From positions 1 to 64,000 of the forward strand of contig DASZLU010000168.1 of NCBI GenBank assembly GCA_035552195.1: a stretch of 64,000 nucleotides of DNA, written 5' to 3'. The DNA is from CAIKMD01 sp035552195. GTDB lineage: Bacteria > Pseudomonadota > Alphaproteobacteria > ATCC43930 > CGMCC-115725. Position 1 is the first letter of the stretch; each line of letters opens with the position of its first letter. The translations under genes and the position numbers were made by a program. The notes below the pieces were generated by a model. The model was not told where the DNA came from. It did not search any database and saw nothing but the letters and a program-made list of their open reading frames with translations. Below, one piece after another: positions 33,522 through 41,521 of this stretch.

Positions 33522-35156
33522 ATGCGGATTGTTCTTGCGGTTCTGTTCCTGTTGCTCGAGATCGGCGCGGCCCGGGCTGACACCACCGCGCTTAGCGGCA
33601 CGGTCGCCTCATCGGCCGAGGGCCAGATGGAAGGCGTGCTGGTCAGCGCCACCAAAGCCGACGCCACGATCACCGTCACGGTGGTCAGCGACGCGCTGGG
33701 CCGTTATCGCTTCCCGGAGGCGAAACTTCCGCCCGGGCAATATACGCTCGACATTCGCGCGATCGGCTATGAGCTGAACAAGCCCGTCAGCGTCGGCGTC
33801 GCCCCGGGCAAAGCCGCGCAAGCCGATCTTCATCTCGCCAGGACGCCGGATATCGCCGCCCAGCTCACCAACACCGAATGGCTCGAAAGCATGCCGGGCG
33901 GCGACGCCGATAAGCGCGCGTTGCTCGAGTGCCAAAGCTGCCACACGGTCGACCGCATCGTCCATTCGACGCACAATGCCGACGAATTCGTGCAAGTGCT
34001 GAACCGGATGGCGAACTACGCGAACAACACGACGCCGCTTCATCCGCAGAAACGCGTTGCCCAGCGTACGCCGAAAGCCGACCTCGTCCGTACCGCGGCC
34101 AATTACCTCGCGACCATCAATCTCAGCGCCGGCCCGCGGTGGTCCTATGCGCTGAAGACGCTGCCGCGGCCCAACGGCGCCGCGACCCATGTCGTGATCA
34201 CCGAATACCATCTGCCGCGCGCCAGCATGGCGCCGCACGACGTGCTGCGCGACAAGGACGGCATCATCTGGTTCTCGGAATTCAGCGATCCGGCGATCGG
34301 CGCACTCGATCCCAAGACCGGCAAGGTGACGGAATATCCCCTGCCCAGCCCCAAGCCGAATTTCCCGACCGGTACGCTCGATCTCGAACCCGACGGAAAG
34401 GGGGATTACTGGCTGGCGATGATGTTCCAGACCGGGCTCGCGAAATTCGATACACGGACGAAAACCTTCCAGACATTTTCTATTCCGACCGCGCTCAACG
34501 GTGATTCGGCGCAGCAGTCGATGGTGATGCCGAAAGGTGTCGGGATCGACGGCAAAGTGTGGACCAATATGGTCAATCGCCAGGCGGTGATGCGGATGGA
34601 TCTTGCGACCGGCGCCTTCGAGATGGTCGATCCATTCGCCAGCACGCCACCCGGGTCAGGCGTAGAGCATTCGCCTTACGGCATGGTCGTCGATACCAAG
34701 AACGATCTCTATTTCATGGATTTCGGCGACACCAACATCGTGCGCATCGACGCCCGGACGCTCGATCCGACGATCTATCCGACACCCACCCCGGCCTCGC
34801 GCCCGCGCCGCGGCATGATCGACGCGCAAGGGCATATTTGGTTTGCCGAATTCGCCGGCGACCGCATCGGCATGTTCGACATCAAAAGCGCGAAATTCCG
34901 CGAGTTCCCCGTGCCCGATCGCTGGACCTCGCCCTACGACGCTTCGATCGACAAGGAAGGCCAAGTCTGGTCGGGCGGCATGAGCTCGGATCGTATCCAG
35001 CGGCTCGATCCCGCGACCGGCAAGATGATCGAATATCTCTTGCCGCATCAGACGAATATCCGCCGCATCTTCGTCGACAATTCGACGCCGCGCCCGACCT
35101 TCTGGGCCGGCAACAATCATCACGCCGCGATCATAAAGCTGGAATTGACGGAGTAG
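33522..35156 (+). CDS. Exported Vgb-like beta-propeller with cytochrome c motif
   Basis: This is a 544-residue periplasmic protein. A signal peptide (ending AARAD) is followed by a carboxypeptidase-regulatory-like domain (about 25-110), a haem-binding CQSCH near residue 140 within a short cytochrome-c-like helical region, and a C-terminal propeller (about 220-540). The propeller resembles virginiamycin B lyase/streptogramin lyase, with repeats such as DGIIWFSEFSDPAIGALDPKTG. Antibiotic inactivation is unlikely to be its job in this context. With a multicopper oxidase in the same operon, a redox role is more plausible. Heme attachment is inferred from the motif. Confidence 0.85.
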   Translation: MRIVLAVLFLLLEIGAARADTTALSGTVASSAEGQMEGVLVSATKADATITVTVVSDALGRYRFPEAKLPPGQYTLDIRAIGYELNKPVSVGVAPGKAAQADLHLARTPDIAAQLTNTEWLESMPGGDADKRALLECQSCHTVDRIVHSTHNADEFVQVLNRMANYANNTTPLHPQKRVAQRTPKADLVRTAANYLATINLSAGPRWSYALKTLPRPNGAATHVVITEYHLPRASMAPHDVLRDKDGIIWFSEFSDPAIGALDPKTGKVTEYPLPSPKPNFPTGTLDLEPDGKGDYWLAMMFQTGLAKFDTRTKTFQTFSIPTALNGDSAQQSMVMPKGVGIDGKVWTNMVNRQAVMRMDLATGAFEMVDPFASTPPGSGVEHSPYGMVVDTKNDLYFMDFGDTNIVRIDARTLDPTIYPTPTPASRPRRGMIDAQGHIWFAEFAGDRIGMFDIKSAKFREFPVPDRWTSPYDASIDKEGQVWSGGMSSDRIQRLDPATGKMIEYLLPHQTNIRRIFVDNSTPRPTFWAGNNHHAAIIKLELTE

Positions 35157-35189
35157 TTTTCTCCTTGCGATGACAGAGATGCTTATCGC

Positions 35190-36614
35190 CTAGTCCCGGC
35201 GCGCGAGTGCGTCGCCGCGCACACGGGCGAAAGCGATCACCGCGCCAAGCAACTCGCCCGCGCCGCCGATCCAGAGCGCGGCACGCATGCCGTTTGTGAA
35301 GGCGTTGGATCCGCCCTGCCCCGAATAATGCGCGAAGACGGTGCCCATGAGCGCGACGCCGAGCGTGGCGCCGATCATGCGCGCGGTGTTGAGCAGGCCC
35401 GACGCCGTGCCCGAGCGCGCCGGCGGTACCGCGGCAACAGCCACCGAATTGACCGGGCCGGTGTTGAGGCCAAGCCCGATGCCGAGGATCGCGAGATAGA
35501 GCTCGATCGCGATAAGGCTCGTTTGCGCCGTTGCGAAGCTCAGGAGCAAGCAACCGATACCCATTGCCGCCATGCCGCCGGTCATTGCCGCGCGCGCGCC
35601 GAATTTCGTCGCCAGCGGCCCCGAGCGATGCGAGACGATGACATAGAGGACCGACAGCGGCAGCAATTCGAGCCCCGCCGCGATCACCGATGCGCCGCGC
35701 AGTTGCTGCAGATAGAGCGGCACCAGGAACAGCATCCCGTACATGCCGAACGTCATGAGCGATGCAACCGCCATCGAAACAGCAAGCCCGCGCCGCGTCA
35801 GGATCGAGAGCGGCAGCAACGCGCCTTCGGTGCGTCTCTCGACGATGAGGAAAGCGGCCCCCGTGATCAGCGCGATCACGAGGCTTATGATTATGATCGA
35901 AGTGCTCCAATGCGGCCCTTCGATGGCCGCGAGCGTCACCAACGCCAGCGTGACGACCGCCAACCCCTGGCCGGGCAGATCGAGCCGGCGTCCTTGCGGA
36001 TCGTTCGATTCGGGCAGAGCGCGCAAGGTCAGGCCCAGCGCAACCAGCGCGAACGGCACGATCATCAAGAAGATGCTGCGCCAGCCGGCGCCATGCACCA
36101 GAAAGCCGCCGAGGCTCGGGCCGATCGCCAGCGCGACCCCATAGCAGCTCGCCCAGATGCCGATGGCATGCGCGCGCTCGGCTGCGTCCTCATAAGTGAC
36201 GGCAAGGATCGCCAGCGATGTCGGGACCAGCAACGCCGCCCCGAGCCCGCTCAAGGCGCGGCCGGCGATCAGGATCCCCTCATCCGGCGCGAAGCCGCAG
36301 ATCAATGAGCCGATGGTGAAGGTCGCGATACCCAGCGCGAAGATGCGGCGGCGGCCGTAGAGATCGGCAAGCGTCCCCGACATCAGCAGCAGGCTCGCGT
36401 AAACGAGATTGTAGGCGTCGATCACCCATTGCAACACGCTGACCGGCGCGCCGAGCGCCTTGCCAATCGGCGCCAGCGCCAGATTCACCACCGAGGTATC
36501 GACCTGAGCGATCAGGATACCGAGACAGGTCGTCAGGAGAACCAGCGATGGCCGGGATTTTTGCGAACTCAAATTGCCCTTACTCCAGACAGCGCCAAGC
36601 TGAGCCAACGTCAT
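35190..36614 (-). CDS. MFS transporter, DHA2 (14-helix) drug:H+ antiporter type
   Basis: This 474-residue inner-membrane transporter has about fourteen hydrophobic helices and the motif LAQVDTSVVNLALAPIG-like first helix (AQVDTSVVNLAL) that typifies DHA2 efflux proteins, plus GTLADLYGRRRIF as the motif A loop. It probably exports toxic compounds by proton exchange. The ATG at 36614 is preferred because GGAG lies six bases upstream; a GTG four codons earlier is possible. It is divergent from an ArsR regulator with a palindrome between them. Confidence 0.88.
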   Translation of the reverse strand: MTLAQLGAVWSKGNLSSQKSRPSLVLLTTCLGILIAQVDTSVVNLALAPIGKALGAPVSVLQWVIDAYNLVYASLLLMSGTLADLYGRRRIFALGIATFTIGSLICGFAPDEGILIAGRALSGLGAALLVPTSLAILAVTYEDAAERAHAIGIWASCYGVALAIGPSLGGFLVHGAGWRSIFLMIVPFALVALGLTLRALPESNDPQGRRLDLPGQGLAVVTLALVTLAAIEGPHWSTSIIIISLVIALITGAAFLIVERRTEGALLPLSILTRRGLAVSMAVASLMTFGMYGMLFLVPLYLQQLRGASVIAAGLELLPLSVLYVIVSHRSGPLATKFGARAAMTGGMAAMGIGCLLLSFATAQTSLIAIELYLAILGIGLGLNTGPVNSVAVAAVPPARSGTASGLLNTARMIGATLGVALMGTVFAHYSGQGGSNAFTNGMRAALWIGGAGELLGAVIAFARVRGDALARRD

Positions 36615-36680
36615 CGTCCACTCCACGCGATTGCCGTCCCCGAAAGATGGGGTAGCGCCGCCGCGTTGTCCGCCGGCAAC

Positions 36681-36700
36681 GCTTCGGCCGCGGCCGAAGC
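36681..36700. promoter_or_regulatory. Perfect 20-bp palindrome between MFS and ArsR genes
   Basis: The sequence GCTTCGGCCGCGGCCGAAGC is an exact palindrome centred in the intergenic region of the divergent MFS and ArsR genes. Its position makes it the likely operator of the ArsR protein. A TACATT -10-like box at about 36730 lies so near the ATG at 36743 that the arsR mRNA may be leaderless. Confidence 0.6.
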
Positions 36701-36742
36701 ACGGTCTCTGTCAATTCCGTCGGCGGTGCTTACATTCGTCCT

Positions 36743-37468
36743 ATGAACGGCGGACCTGACCTTGCCTTGGTGGCATCGCTGATCGGCGATACGACCCGCG
36801 CCAATATCCTTGCCGCGCTCCTCGACGGCCGCGCGCTGACGGCGAGCGAGCTCGCCTATTTCGCGCATGTGTCGCCGCAGACCGCGAGCGGACATTTGGC
36901 CAAGCTGACCGATGGTCAGCTGCTCACGATCTTGCGCCAGGGCCGCAACCGCTATTACCGGCTGGCCACGCCGCTCGTCGCGCAGATGCTCGAAGGCATC
37001 ATGGCGGTCGCCGCGCACGGGCCGCAGCGTCATCGCCCGGCCTCGAAAGCCGACGACGCGATGCGCATGGCCCGCACCTGCTACGACCATTTCGCCGGCA
37101 AGCTCGGCGTCGGGCTTGCGGATAATCTCATCGAACGCGGCTATCTCGTGCTCACACCGGAAGCCGGCGAGGTTACCGAGGACGGCGCGAGGTTTCTGGC
37201 CGATTTCGGACTCGATCTTGCCGCCCTGCGCAGCAAGCGCCGCGTGCTGTGCCGTCCCTGTCTCGATTGGACGGAGCGACGGCTGCATCTTGGCGGCACG
37301 GTCGGTGCCGCACTCGCAAAGCGTTGCTTCGATCTCTCCTGGATCGCGCGCATGCGCGACAGCCGCGCGGTCGCGGTCACGCCGCTCGGCGCACGCGGTC
37401 TCGCGGAGATCTTTGGATTGTCGCTCGAGGAAGAAGCCGCGCCCGCTGCCGTCCGGCAGCGGGCATAA
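36743..37468 (+). CDS. ArsR-type winged-helix regulator with C-terminal extension
   Basis: This 241-residue regulator has an N-terminal winged helix (about 10-75) with DTTRANILAALLDGRALTASE and the recognition helix VSPQTASGHLAKLTDGQLL. A roughly 150-residue C-terminal region contains CRPCLDWTERRLHLGG. The CxxC pair and nearby cysteines might bind metal or sense redox. It is twice the usual ArsR length and matches the longer regulators seen near efflux pumps. It is divergent from the MFS gene, which it probably controls. No Shine-Dalgarno precedes the ATG. Confidence 0.87.
   Translation: MNGGPDLALVASLIGDTTRANILAALLDGRALTASELAYFAHVSPQTASGHLAKLTDGQLLTILRQGRNRYYRLATPLVAQMLEGIMAVAAHGPQRHRPASKADDAMRMARTCYDHFAGKLGVGLADNLIERGYLVLTPEAGEVTEDGARFLADFGLDLAALRSKRRVLCRPCLDWTERRLHLGGTVGAALAKRCFDLSWIARMRDSRAVAVTPLGARGLAEIFGLSLEEEAAPAAVRQRA
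37441..37464. terminator. Hairpin at the ArsR/rpsD convergent junction
   Basis: GCCCGCTGCC and GGCAGCGGGC form a perfect 10-bp stem with a 4-base loop, lying over the last codons of the arsR gene and 20 bases from the rpsD stop. It could terminate both convergent transcripts, although no T-run follows. Confidence 0.55.
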
Positions 37469-37482
37469 GCGGCGGGCAGAAA

Positions 37483-38100
37483 TCAGCGCGAATAGAATTC
37501 GACGACGAGGTTCGGTTCCATCGACACCGGATACGGGACGTCCGCGAGCTTCGGCGCGCGCAGGAACTTGCCCCTGAACTTGGCGTGATCGATCTCGATG
37601 TAGTCCGGGACCTCACGCTCGGTCGACGCCGTGGCTTCGAGAACGACGGCCATGTTCTTGGCCTTGTCGCGAACCTCGATCGTGTCGTTGTCCTTCACGA
37701 GATAGGACGAGATGTTGACGCGCTTGCCGTTGACCATGATGTGGCCGTGGTTGACGAGCTGGCGCGAGGCGAACGGGCTGACCGCGAATTTCATGCGATA
37801 GACCACCGCATCGAGACGGCGCTCGAGCAAGCCGATGAGATTCTCGGCGGTATCGCCTTTGCGGCGGCGGGCTTCCATGAAGGCGCGGCGGAATTGGCGC
37901 TCGCTGATATTGCCGTAGTAGCCTTTGAGCTTCTGCTTCGCCATCAACTGCGTGCCGAAGTCGGAAGGCTTTTTGCGGCGCTGACCGTGCTGGCCGGGGC
38001 CGTAATCACGCTTGTTGAGAGGAGACTTGGCGCGGCCCCAGAGATTGACGCCGAGGCGGCGATTGATCTTAAACTTCGATTCGACGCGTTTGCTGCTCAT
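37483..38100 (-). CDS. rpsD: 30S ribosomal protein S4
   Basis: This 205-residue ribosomal protein S4 initiates 30S assembly by binding 16S rRNA. The N terminus NRRLGVNLWGRAKSPLNKR and the S4 RNA-binding domain around LDAVVYRMKFAVSPFASRQLVNHGHIMVNGKRV are canonical. It is a single-gene unit, as in many alphaproteobacteria, rather than part of the alpha operon. A consensus-like promoter lies about 130 bases upstream, leaving a structured 5' leader. Confidence 0.97.
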   Translation of the reverse strand: MSSKRVESKFKINRRLGVNLWGRAKSPLNKRDYGPGQHGQRRKKPSDFGTQLMAKQKLKGYYGNISERQFRRAFMEARRRKGDTAENLIGLLERRLDAVVYRMKFAVSPFASRQLVNHGHIMVNGKRVNISSYLVKDNDTIEVRDKAKNMAVVLEATASTEREVPDYIEIDHAKFRGKFLRAPKLADVPYPVSMEPNLVVEFYSR

Positions 38101-38131
38101 CGCGAATGATGATCCATTTGATCGCTGTTGT

Positions 38132-38195
38132 TGTCCCGATAGGCCCAGCCCCCCTTTGGTGTTCGGGCGACCGTGCGGGACACCGGCAACAAAGG
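38132..38195 (-). promoter_or_regulatory. Structured 5' leader of rpsD
   Basis: In the rpsD leader two hairpins compete. TGTCCCG (38132-38138) is complementary to CGGGACA (38176-38182). CCTTTGGTGT (38153-38162) can pair in two blocks with ACACC (38180-38184) and AAAGG (38191-38195). The two right arms overlap, so only one structure can form at a time. S4 represses its own mRNA in other bacteria; a similar role here is a hypothesis. Confidence 0.4.
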
Positions 38196-38228
38196 CCGAT
38201 ATCCACGTTCTCGGAAATGAGGGCGCGA

Positions 38229-38256
38229 ACTATAGGGGGATCGGCCGCAAAGTCAA
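38229..38256 (-). promoter_or_regulatory. Sigma-70 promoter of rpsD
   Basis: On the minus strand TTGACT (38256-38251) and TATAGT (38234-38229) are separated by 16 bases. This is a good match to the vegetative consensus and places the transcript start about 120 bases before the rpsD ATG. Confidence 0.7.
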
Positions 38257-38289
38257 GCGACGACCCTACAAGATATTGATATTGTTCGA

Positions 38290-38481
38290 CTAATTCAGAT
38301 CGGCGACGGCCGATACCGTATGCTGGCCCGGGCGAAACGGATTGTCCGAACTCTCGTCCGTGATCGAGAGTTGTTTGAGGCTCGGCCGCTCGTTCACGGC
38401 ATAGCCGTAGCCATAAGGCCCCGCCCCGCTGCAAGCGGCGAGCGTGACGGTGAGCGGAACAAGCAGGACCAAACGCGACAT
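38290..38481 (-). CDS. Small putative lipoprotein
   Basis: This 63-residue protein has a lipoprotein signal peptide with lipobox TLAAC-S at about residues 13-17, followed by a short Gly/Tyr-rich stretch (GPYGYGYAVNE) and no known domain. It is likely anchored to a membrane by its lipidated cysteine. AGGA lies seven bases upstream of the ATG. It lies upstream of rpsD on the same strand but is separated from it by the rpsD promoter. Confidence 0.65.
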   Translation of the reverse strand: MSRLVLLVPLTVTLAACSGAGPYGYGYAVNERPSLKQLSITDESSDNPFRPGQHTVSAVADLN

Positions 38482-38547
38482 CGTCCGATCCTGCGCGCCG
38501 ATGATGGCGAATTTCTGCTCCCTTCAGGGTGGCTTTTGGACGCTGCG

Positions 38548-39591
38548 CTACCGAACGCCGCCCTTGTTCACGACCGGACCGGTGTAGCTCTCGAACTTCT
38601 TGCGCAGCGCGTCGATGTTCCTGTCGGTGACGAGCTTTTGATAGCCGGCATCGATCTTGTAGGACGGCAGCGGCTTCAGGCCGGGCGGCGGCGGCACGTC
38701 GGTGCGCGCCGAGAATGAGCCCGTGCGCGCCTGCTGGTCCTTCGCGAGATACCACGACAAGAACAGCTTCGCGGCGTTGGGATGTGGCGCCCCTTTGAAG
38801 ATGCCGGCGGTGACGAAGAAGGTCGGCATCACATCGCGCGTTGGAAAAGCGAACTCGATCGGCTGGCCGGCCTTCTTGAGCGCGCCGGTCGTCGAGTTGG
38901 TGGCGTCGAAGGTCACGACATTGGTGCCGTTGGCGACGCTCTTCAACTCGTCGAGATGGCCCTGAATGAAGTTCGGCTTGTTCGCCATGTATTTCTTCAT
39001 GTAGTCCCAGCCGTATTTCTTGACGATCTCGTCGAAGACGAACAGCGTCGCATCGTCATCGGCGGGATAGGCCGTCACGAGCTTGCCGGCGAATTGCGGC
39101 CTCAAGAAATCGAGCGCGCTTTTCGGTACGTCGCTCGGCTTCAAGGCATTCGTGTTGTAGGCGTAGGACAGCAGCACGACGCTCGTCGCCCAGAACATCT
39201 CGTCCTTGTCGCGGAAACGCGCATCGTATTTGTCGACGCCATCGGGACGGAAGCGGATCAGCGCCCCCTCTTTTTTCCAGCCGACGAAATCCTGTACCGT
39301 TTGCAGCAGCGCCATGTCGACATCCATCTTCTTGGCCGCGATCTGCTGGTTGATCTTGCTGTCGAGCACGTTGCTGAACCCGCCTTCGACCTTCACGTCG
39401 ATGCCGGGATATTTTTGCATAAACTCCTTGGCCCAGCGCTCATAAGGTTCGACCGGCCCGCCGCTATAAAACAGCAGCGCGCCCTCGCTTTTCGCCGTCG
39501 GATAAAGCTGATCCATCGTCTCGGCGCGCGCGGACGCAACGCCGAGCCATGCGATTGCAATTGCGAATAAAGAGAGCCAACCCTTTCGCAT
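38548..39591 (-). CDS. ABC transporter extracellular solute-binding protein (class 1/ferric type)
   Basis: This 347-residue periplasmic binding protein has a signal peptide (ending SARAE) and begins MDQLYPTAKSEGALLFYSGG, typical of the iron(III)/putrescine-like SBP family. Other family segments include EFMQKYPGIDVKVEGG and NAAKLFLSWYLAKDQQA. GGAGG precedes the ATG at 39591; the longer ORF is rejected. No permease or ATPase gene is adjacent, so it is an orphan. The only related permease seen is the relic near 28.4 kb. Confidence 0.88.
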   Translation of the reverse strand: MRKGWLSLFAIAIAWLGVASARAETMDQLYPTAKSEGALLFYSGGPVEPYERWAKEFMQKYPGIDVKVEGGFSNVLDSKINQQIAAKKMDVDMALLQTVQDFVGWKKEGALIRFRPDGVDKYDARFRDKDEMFWATSVVLLSYAYNTNALKPSDVPKSALDFLRPQFAGKLVTAYPADDDATLFVFDEIVKKYGWDYMKKYMANKPNFIQGHLDELKSVANGTNVVTFDATNSTTGALKKAGQPIEFAFPTRDVMPTFFVTAGIFKGAPHPNAAKLFLSWYLAKDQQARTGSFSARTDVPPPPGLKPLPSYKIDAGYQKLVTDRNIDALRKKFESYTGPVVNKGGVR

Positions 39592-39681
39592 GCATCCTCC
39601 CCTCGCGCCGCTTTTGCGCGGCTTCGAGAGGTCATCGTGCCATGCCGCTGCCCTCAACGCCAGCGCGCCAAAGCCGCCCCG

Positions 39682-39876
39682 TCAGGCCGGAACTTCGCCT
39701 TGCTTGAGAATGCCTTTGAGCTGTGCGCGGAATTCGGGCGTGTCCTCATGCTTGTGAACGGTCACCGCATGCTGAACCGCCGCATCGAGCAACTCTTTCT
39801 CGCTGCCCGCGGAGATCGCCACGGTGCAATTATTCTCGCTGGGGTATTCGCGGCAGTCGATATGCCATCTTGCCAT
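39682..39876 (-). CDS. DUF1059 family small protein
   Basis: This 64-residue protein is of the DUF1059 type, beginning MARWHIDCREYPSENNCTVAI, with a short histidine-containing helix (AVQHAVTVHKHEDTPEFRAQLKG). The two cysteines (DCREYPSENNC) and histidines could bind metal. The start at 39876 follows GGGAGG. It is a single gene of unknown function; members are often annotated as small metal-binding proteins. Confidence 0.8.
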   Translation of the reverse strand: MARWHIDCREYPSENNCTVAISAGSEKELLDAAVQHAVTVHKHEDTPEFRAQLKGILKQGEVPA

Positions 39877-39991
39877 TTCAACCTCCCGCCATTTCATTGT
39901 CGAAGACGCGCCCGCCATCGCGGATGAGCGCCGCGGCAATTATATCAGAACCAGAAAAATGCCGGCGTGGCTTTTCGCGCGTGCGTCCCGG

Positions 39992-40336
39992 TTACACCAT
40001 AGGCGGGAACGAATGCTTGCCGCTGGCATCGAGTGGTAGAGGTTTCGCCCAAGCAACGTCACGCGTCGGCAAGGTCGCATAGAGATGCGGAAAGAGCTGT
40101 CCGCCGCGCGACACTTCCCATTTGAGAGCCGGTCCCAGCGTCTCCGCATCGACCGCGACCAGCACCAACCCCGCCTGCCCGCTGAAGTGCTTGGCAGCCG
40201 TCTCGGCCGCTTGCTCGGCGGTCGAGAAATGAATAAAGCCGTCGGCGACATCGATGCCGGCGCCTTTGAAAACGCCGTCGCGCTCCGCCGTTTGCCACTC
40301 GGCCGCGCTGAGTATCTTGTAGATGAGCTGGGTCAT
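39992..40336 (-). CDS. DUF952 family protein
   Basis: This 114-residue cytoplasmic protein has the DUF952 hallmarks IYKILSAAEWQTAERDGVFKG and DGFIHFSTAEQAAETA. The fold is related to ADP-ribosyltransferase-like or glutathione-like folds in some classifications; the role is unknown. It stands alone among other small genes on the minus strand. Confidence 0.85.
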   Translation of the reverse strand: MTQLIYKILSAAEWQTAERDGVFKGAGIDVADGFIHFSTAEQAAETAAKHFSGQAGLVLVAVDAETLGPALKWEVSRGGQLFPHLYATLPTRDVAWAKPLPLDASGKHSFPPMV

Positions 40337-40376
40337 GCCGCGTGATTAAGGCGTCACGGCGCGAGCTTCAAGCCCG

Positions 40377-40865
40377 TTACGCCGTCGTCTTCGCCGGTAC
40401 TTGTTGCAGCAACGGCGAGAAGCGATAGCCGACGCCAAAGCGGTTCCAGGCGTTGATCGACGCAATCGTGACGCTGAGATCGAGCAGCTCTTGTTCCGAG
40501 AACGCCGCGCGCGCCTCCTCATAAACCTCGTCAGACGCGCCGCCTTGCGGCAACAGCGTCAGCGCCTCGGCCCAGCCGAGCGCTGCCCGCTCCTGGGCGC
40601 TGAATACCGGCGCCTCGCGCCACACCGCGACGAGATTGAGCTTGGTCTCGTCGATCTTCAGATGGCGCGCGATGTCGAGATGCATCTGCAGGCAAAACGC
40701 GCAGCCGTTGATCTGCGAGACGCGGATCTTCACCAGCTCCTGCAGCGACTTGTCGAGGCCGTGGATCGAGGCGGTCTTGCCCAGCGCCAGCATCGCCTCG
40801 TTGGCCGCGGGCGCAAGTTCCTTCATACCCGCCCATTCCAGCCGCGCCGTCACCCCGTGCGCCAT
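40377..40865 (-). CDS. Carboxymuconolactone decarboxylase/AhpD-like protein
   Basis: This 162-residue AhpD-like protein has the motif NGCAFCLQMH (CxxCxxxH) and the conserved IASINAWNRFGVGYRFSP. It likely acts as a thiol-dependent peroxidase or reductase; this is inference from the family. The start at 40865 is preferred over 40940 because the longer form overlaps the intergenic operator. It is divergent from a MarR regulator and probably controlled by it. It is a paralogue of the gene at 1114-1614. Confidence 0.88.
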   Translation of the reverse strand: MAHGVTARLEWAGMKELAPAANEAMLALGKTASIHGLDKSLQELVKIRVSQINGCAFCLQMHLDIARHLKIDETKLNLVAVWREAPVFSAQERAALGWAEALTLLPQGGASDEVYEEARAAFSEQELLDLSVTIASINAWNRFGVGYRFSPLLQQVPAKTTA

Positions 40866-40879
40866 GACCGATCTCCTCG

Positions 40880-40916
40880 ATATCAGTATTCCGATATGAT
40901 ATAAGAGCCCTGATAT
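40880..40916. promoter_or_regulatory. MarR operator between divergent AhpD-like and MarR genes
   Basis: ATATCA (40880-40885) and TGATAT (40897-40902) form an inverted repeat with an 11-base spacer, 23 bases in all. A third TGATAT at 40911-40916 overlaps the ATG of the MarR gene. The AT-rich dyad is unlike the GC-rich surroundings and has the size expected for a MarR dimer. Confidence 0.65.
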
Positions 40917-41418
40917 GAGCCGCAAGCGCGAAGCCGACATGCCTGCCTTGCCCGCTGCCGCGATTCCCCCACCGGGTCAAGGAAAGCGCGGCCGCGAGGG
41001 CTATCTTTCCTATCTGCTACGACAAGCCGGCGCGGCCTCGCGCCTGAGCTTGGAGCGATCACTCGCCGGTATCGGCGTCACGCCTCCGCAATTCGTCGCC
41101 CTCACCATGCTCGACGCTTATCCCGGCATCTCCGGCGCCGACCTCGCGCGGCTGACGTTCCTCACGCCGCAAACCATCGGCGTTATCGTCGGCAATCTGG
41201 AAAAGGCCGACGCCATCGCGCGGCAGAAACACCCGACTCATGGCCGCGCGCTGCGATGGCGGCTCACGGCGAAAGGAGAGAAACTCCTCGCTGGCGCGCG
41301 TACCCGCGCTCATGCGTTGGAAGGGAAGATGAGCGCGCTATTACCCAAAGGTGCCGAGCCGGCGGTAAGGGCATGGCTCGCCGCGTTGGCGACAGAGCTG
41401 ACGCGATTGGACGAGTAA
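40915..41418 (+). CDS. MarR family transcriptional regulator
   Basis: This 167-residue winged-helix regulator has a long helical N terminus and the DNA-binding segment GISGADLARLTFLTPQTIGVIVGNLEKA, followed by the wing HPTHGRALRWRLTAKGE. It probably senses an oxidant or phenolic compound and represses the divergent AhpD-like gene and itself. The ATG at 40915 lies within a half-site; a start at 40939 (MPALPAAA) is also possible. No cysteine that would make it OhrR-like is visible in the first helix. Confidence 0.88.
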   Translation: MSRKREADMPALPAAAIPPPGQGKRGREGYLSYLLRQAGAASRLSLERSLAGIGVTPPQFVALTMLDAYPGISGADLARLTFLTPQTIGVIVGNLEKADAIARQKHPTHGRALRWRLTAKGEKLLAGARTRAHALEGKMSALLPKGAEPAVRAWLAALATELTRLDE

Positions 41419-41438
41419 GCGCACCTCAGCAACTCCAT

Positions 41439-41503
41439 CGTCACTCCCGCGAAAGCGGGAGTCCACTGACATCGCTGGATTCCCGCTTTCGCGGGAATGA
41501 CGA
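41439..41503. repeat. Palindromic CCCGC-type repeat, copy 1
   Basis: A roughly 65-bp element begins CGTCACTCCCGCGAAAGCGGGA and ends TCCCGCTTTCGCGGGAATGACGA. The two ends are inverted repeats and each end is itself a small hairpin. It sits between the convergent MarR gene and trmJ. Copies 2 and 3 are at 42319 and 53350. Confidence 0.88.
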
Positions 41504-41521
41504 TAGGAAGTTGGGAGTCCT

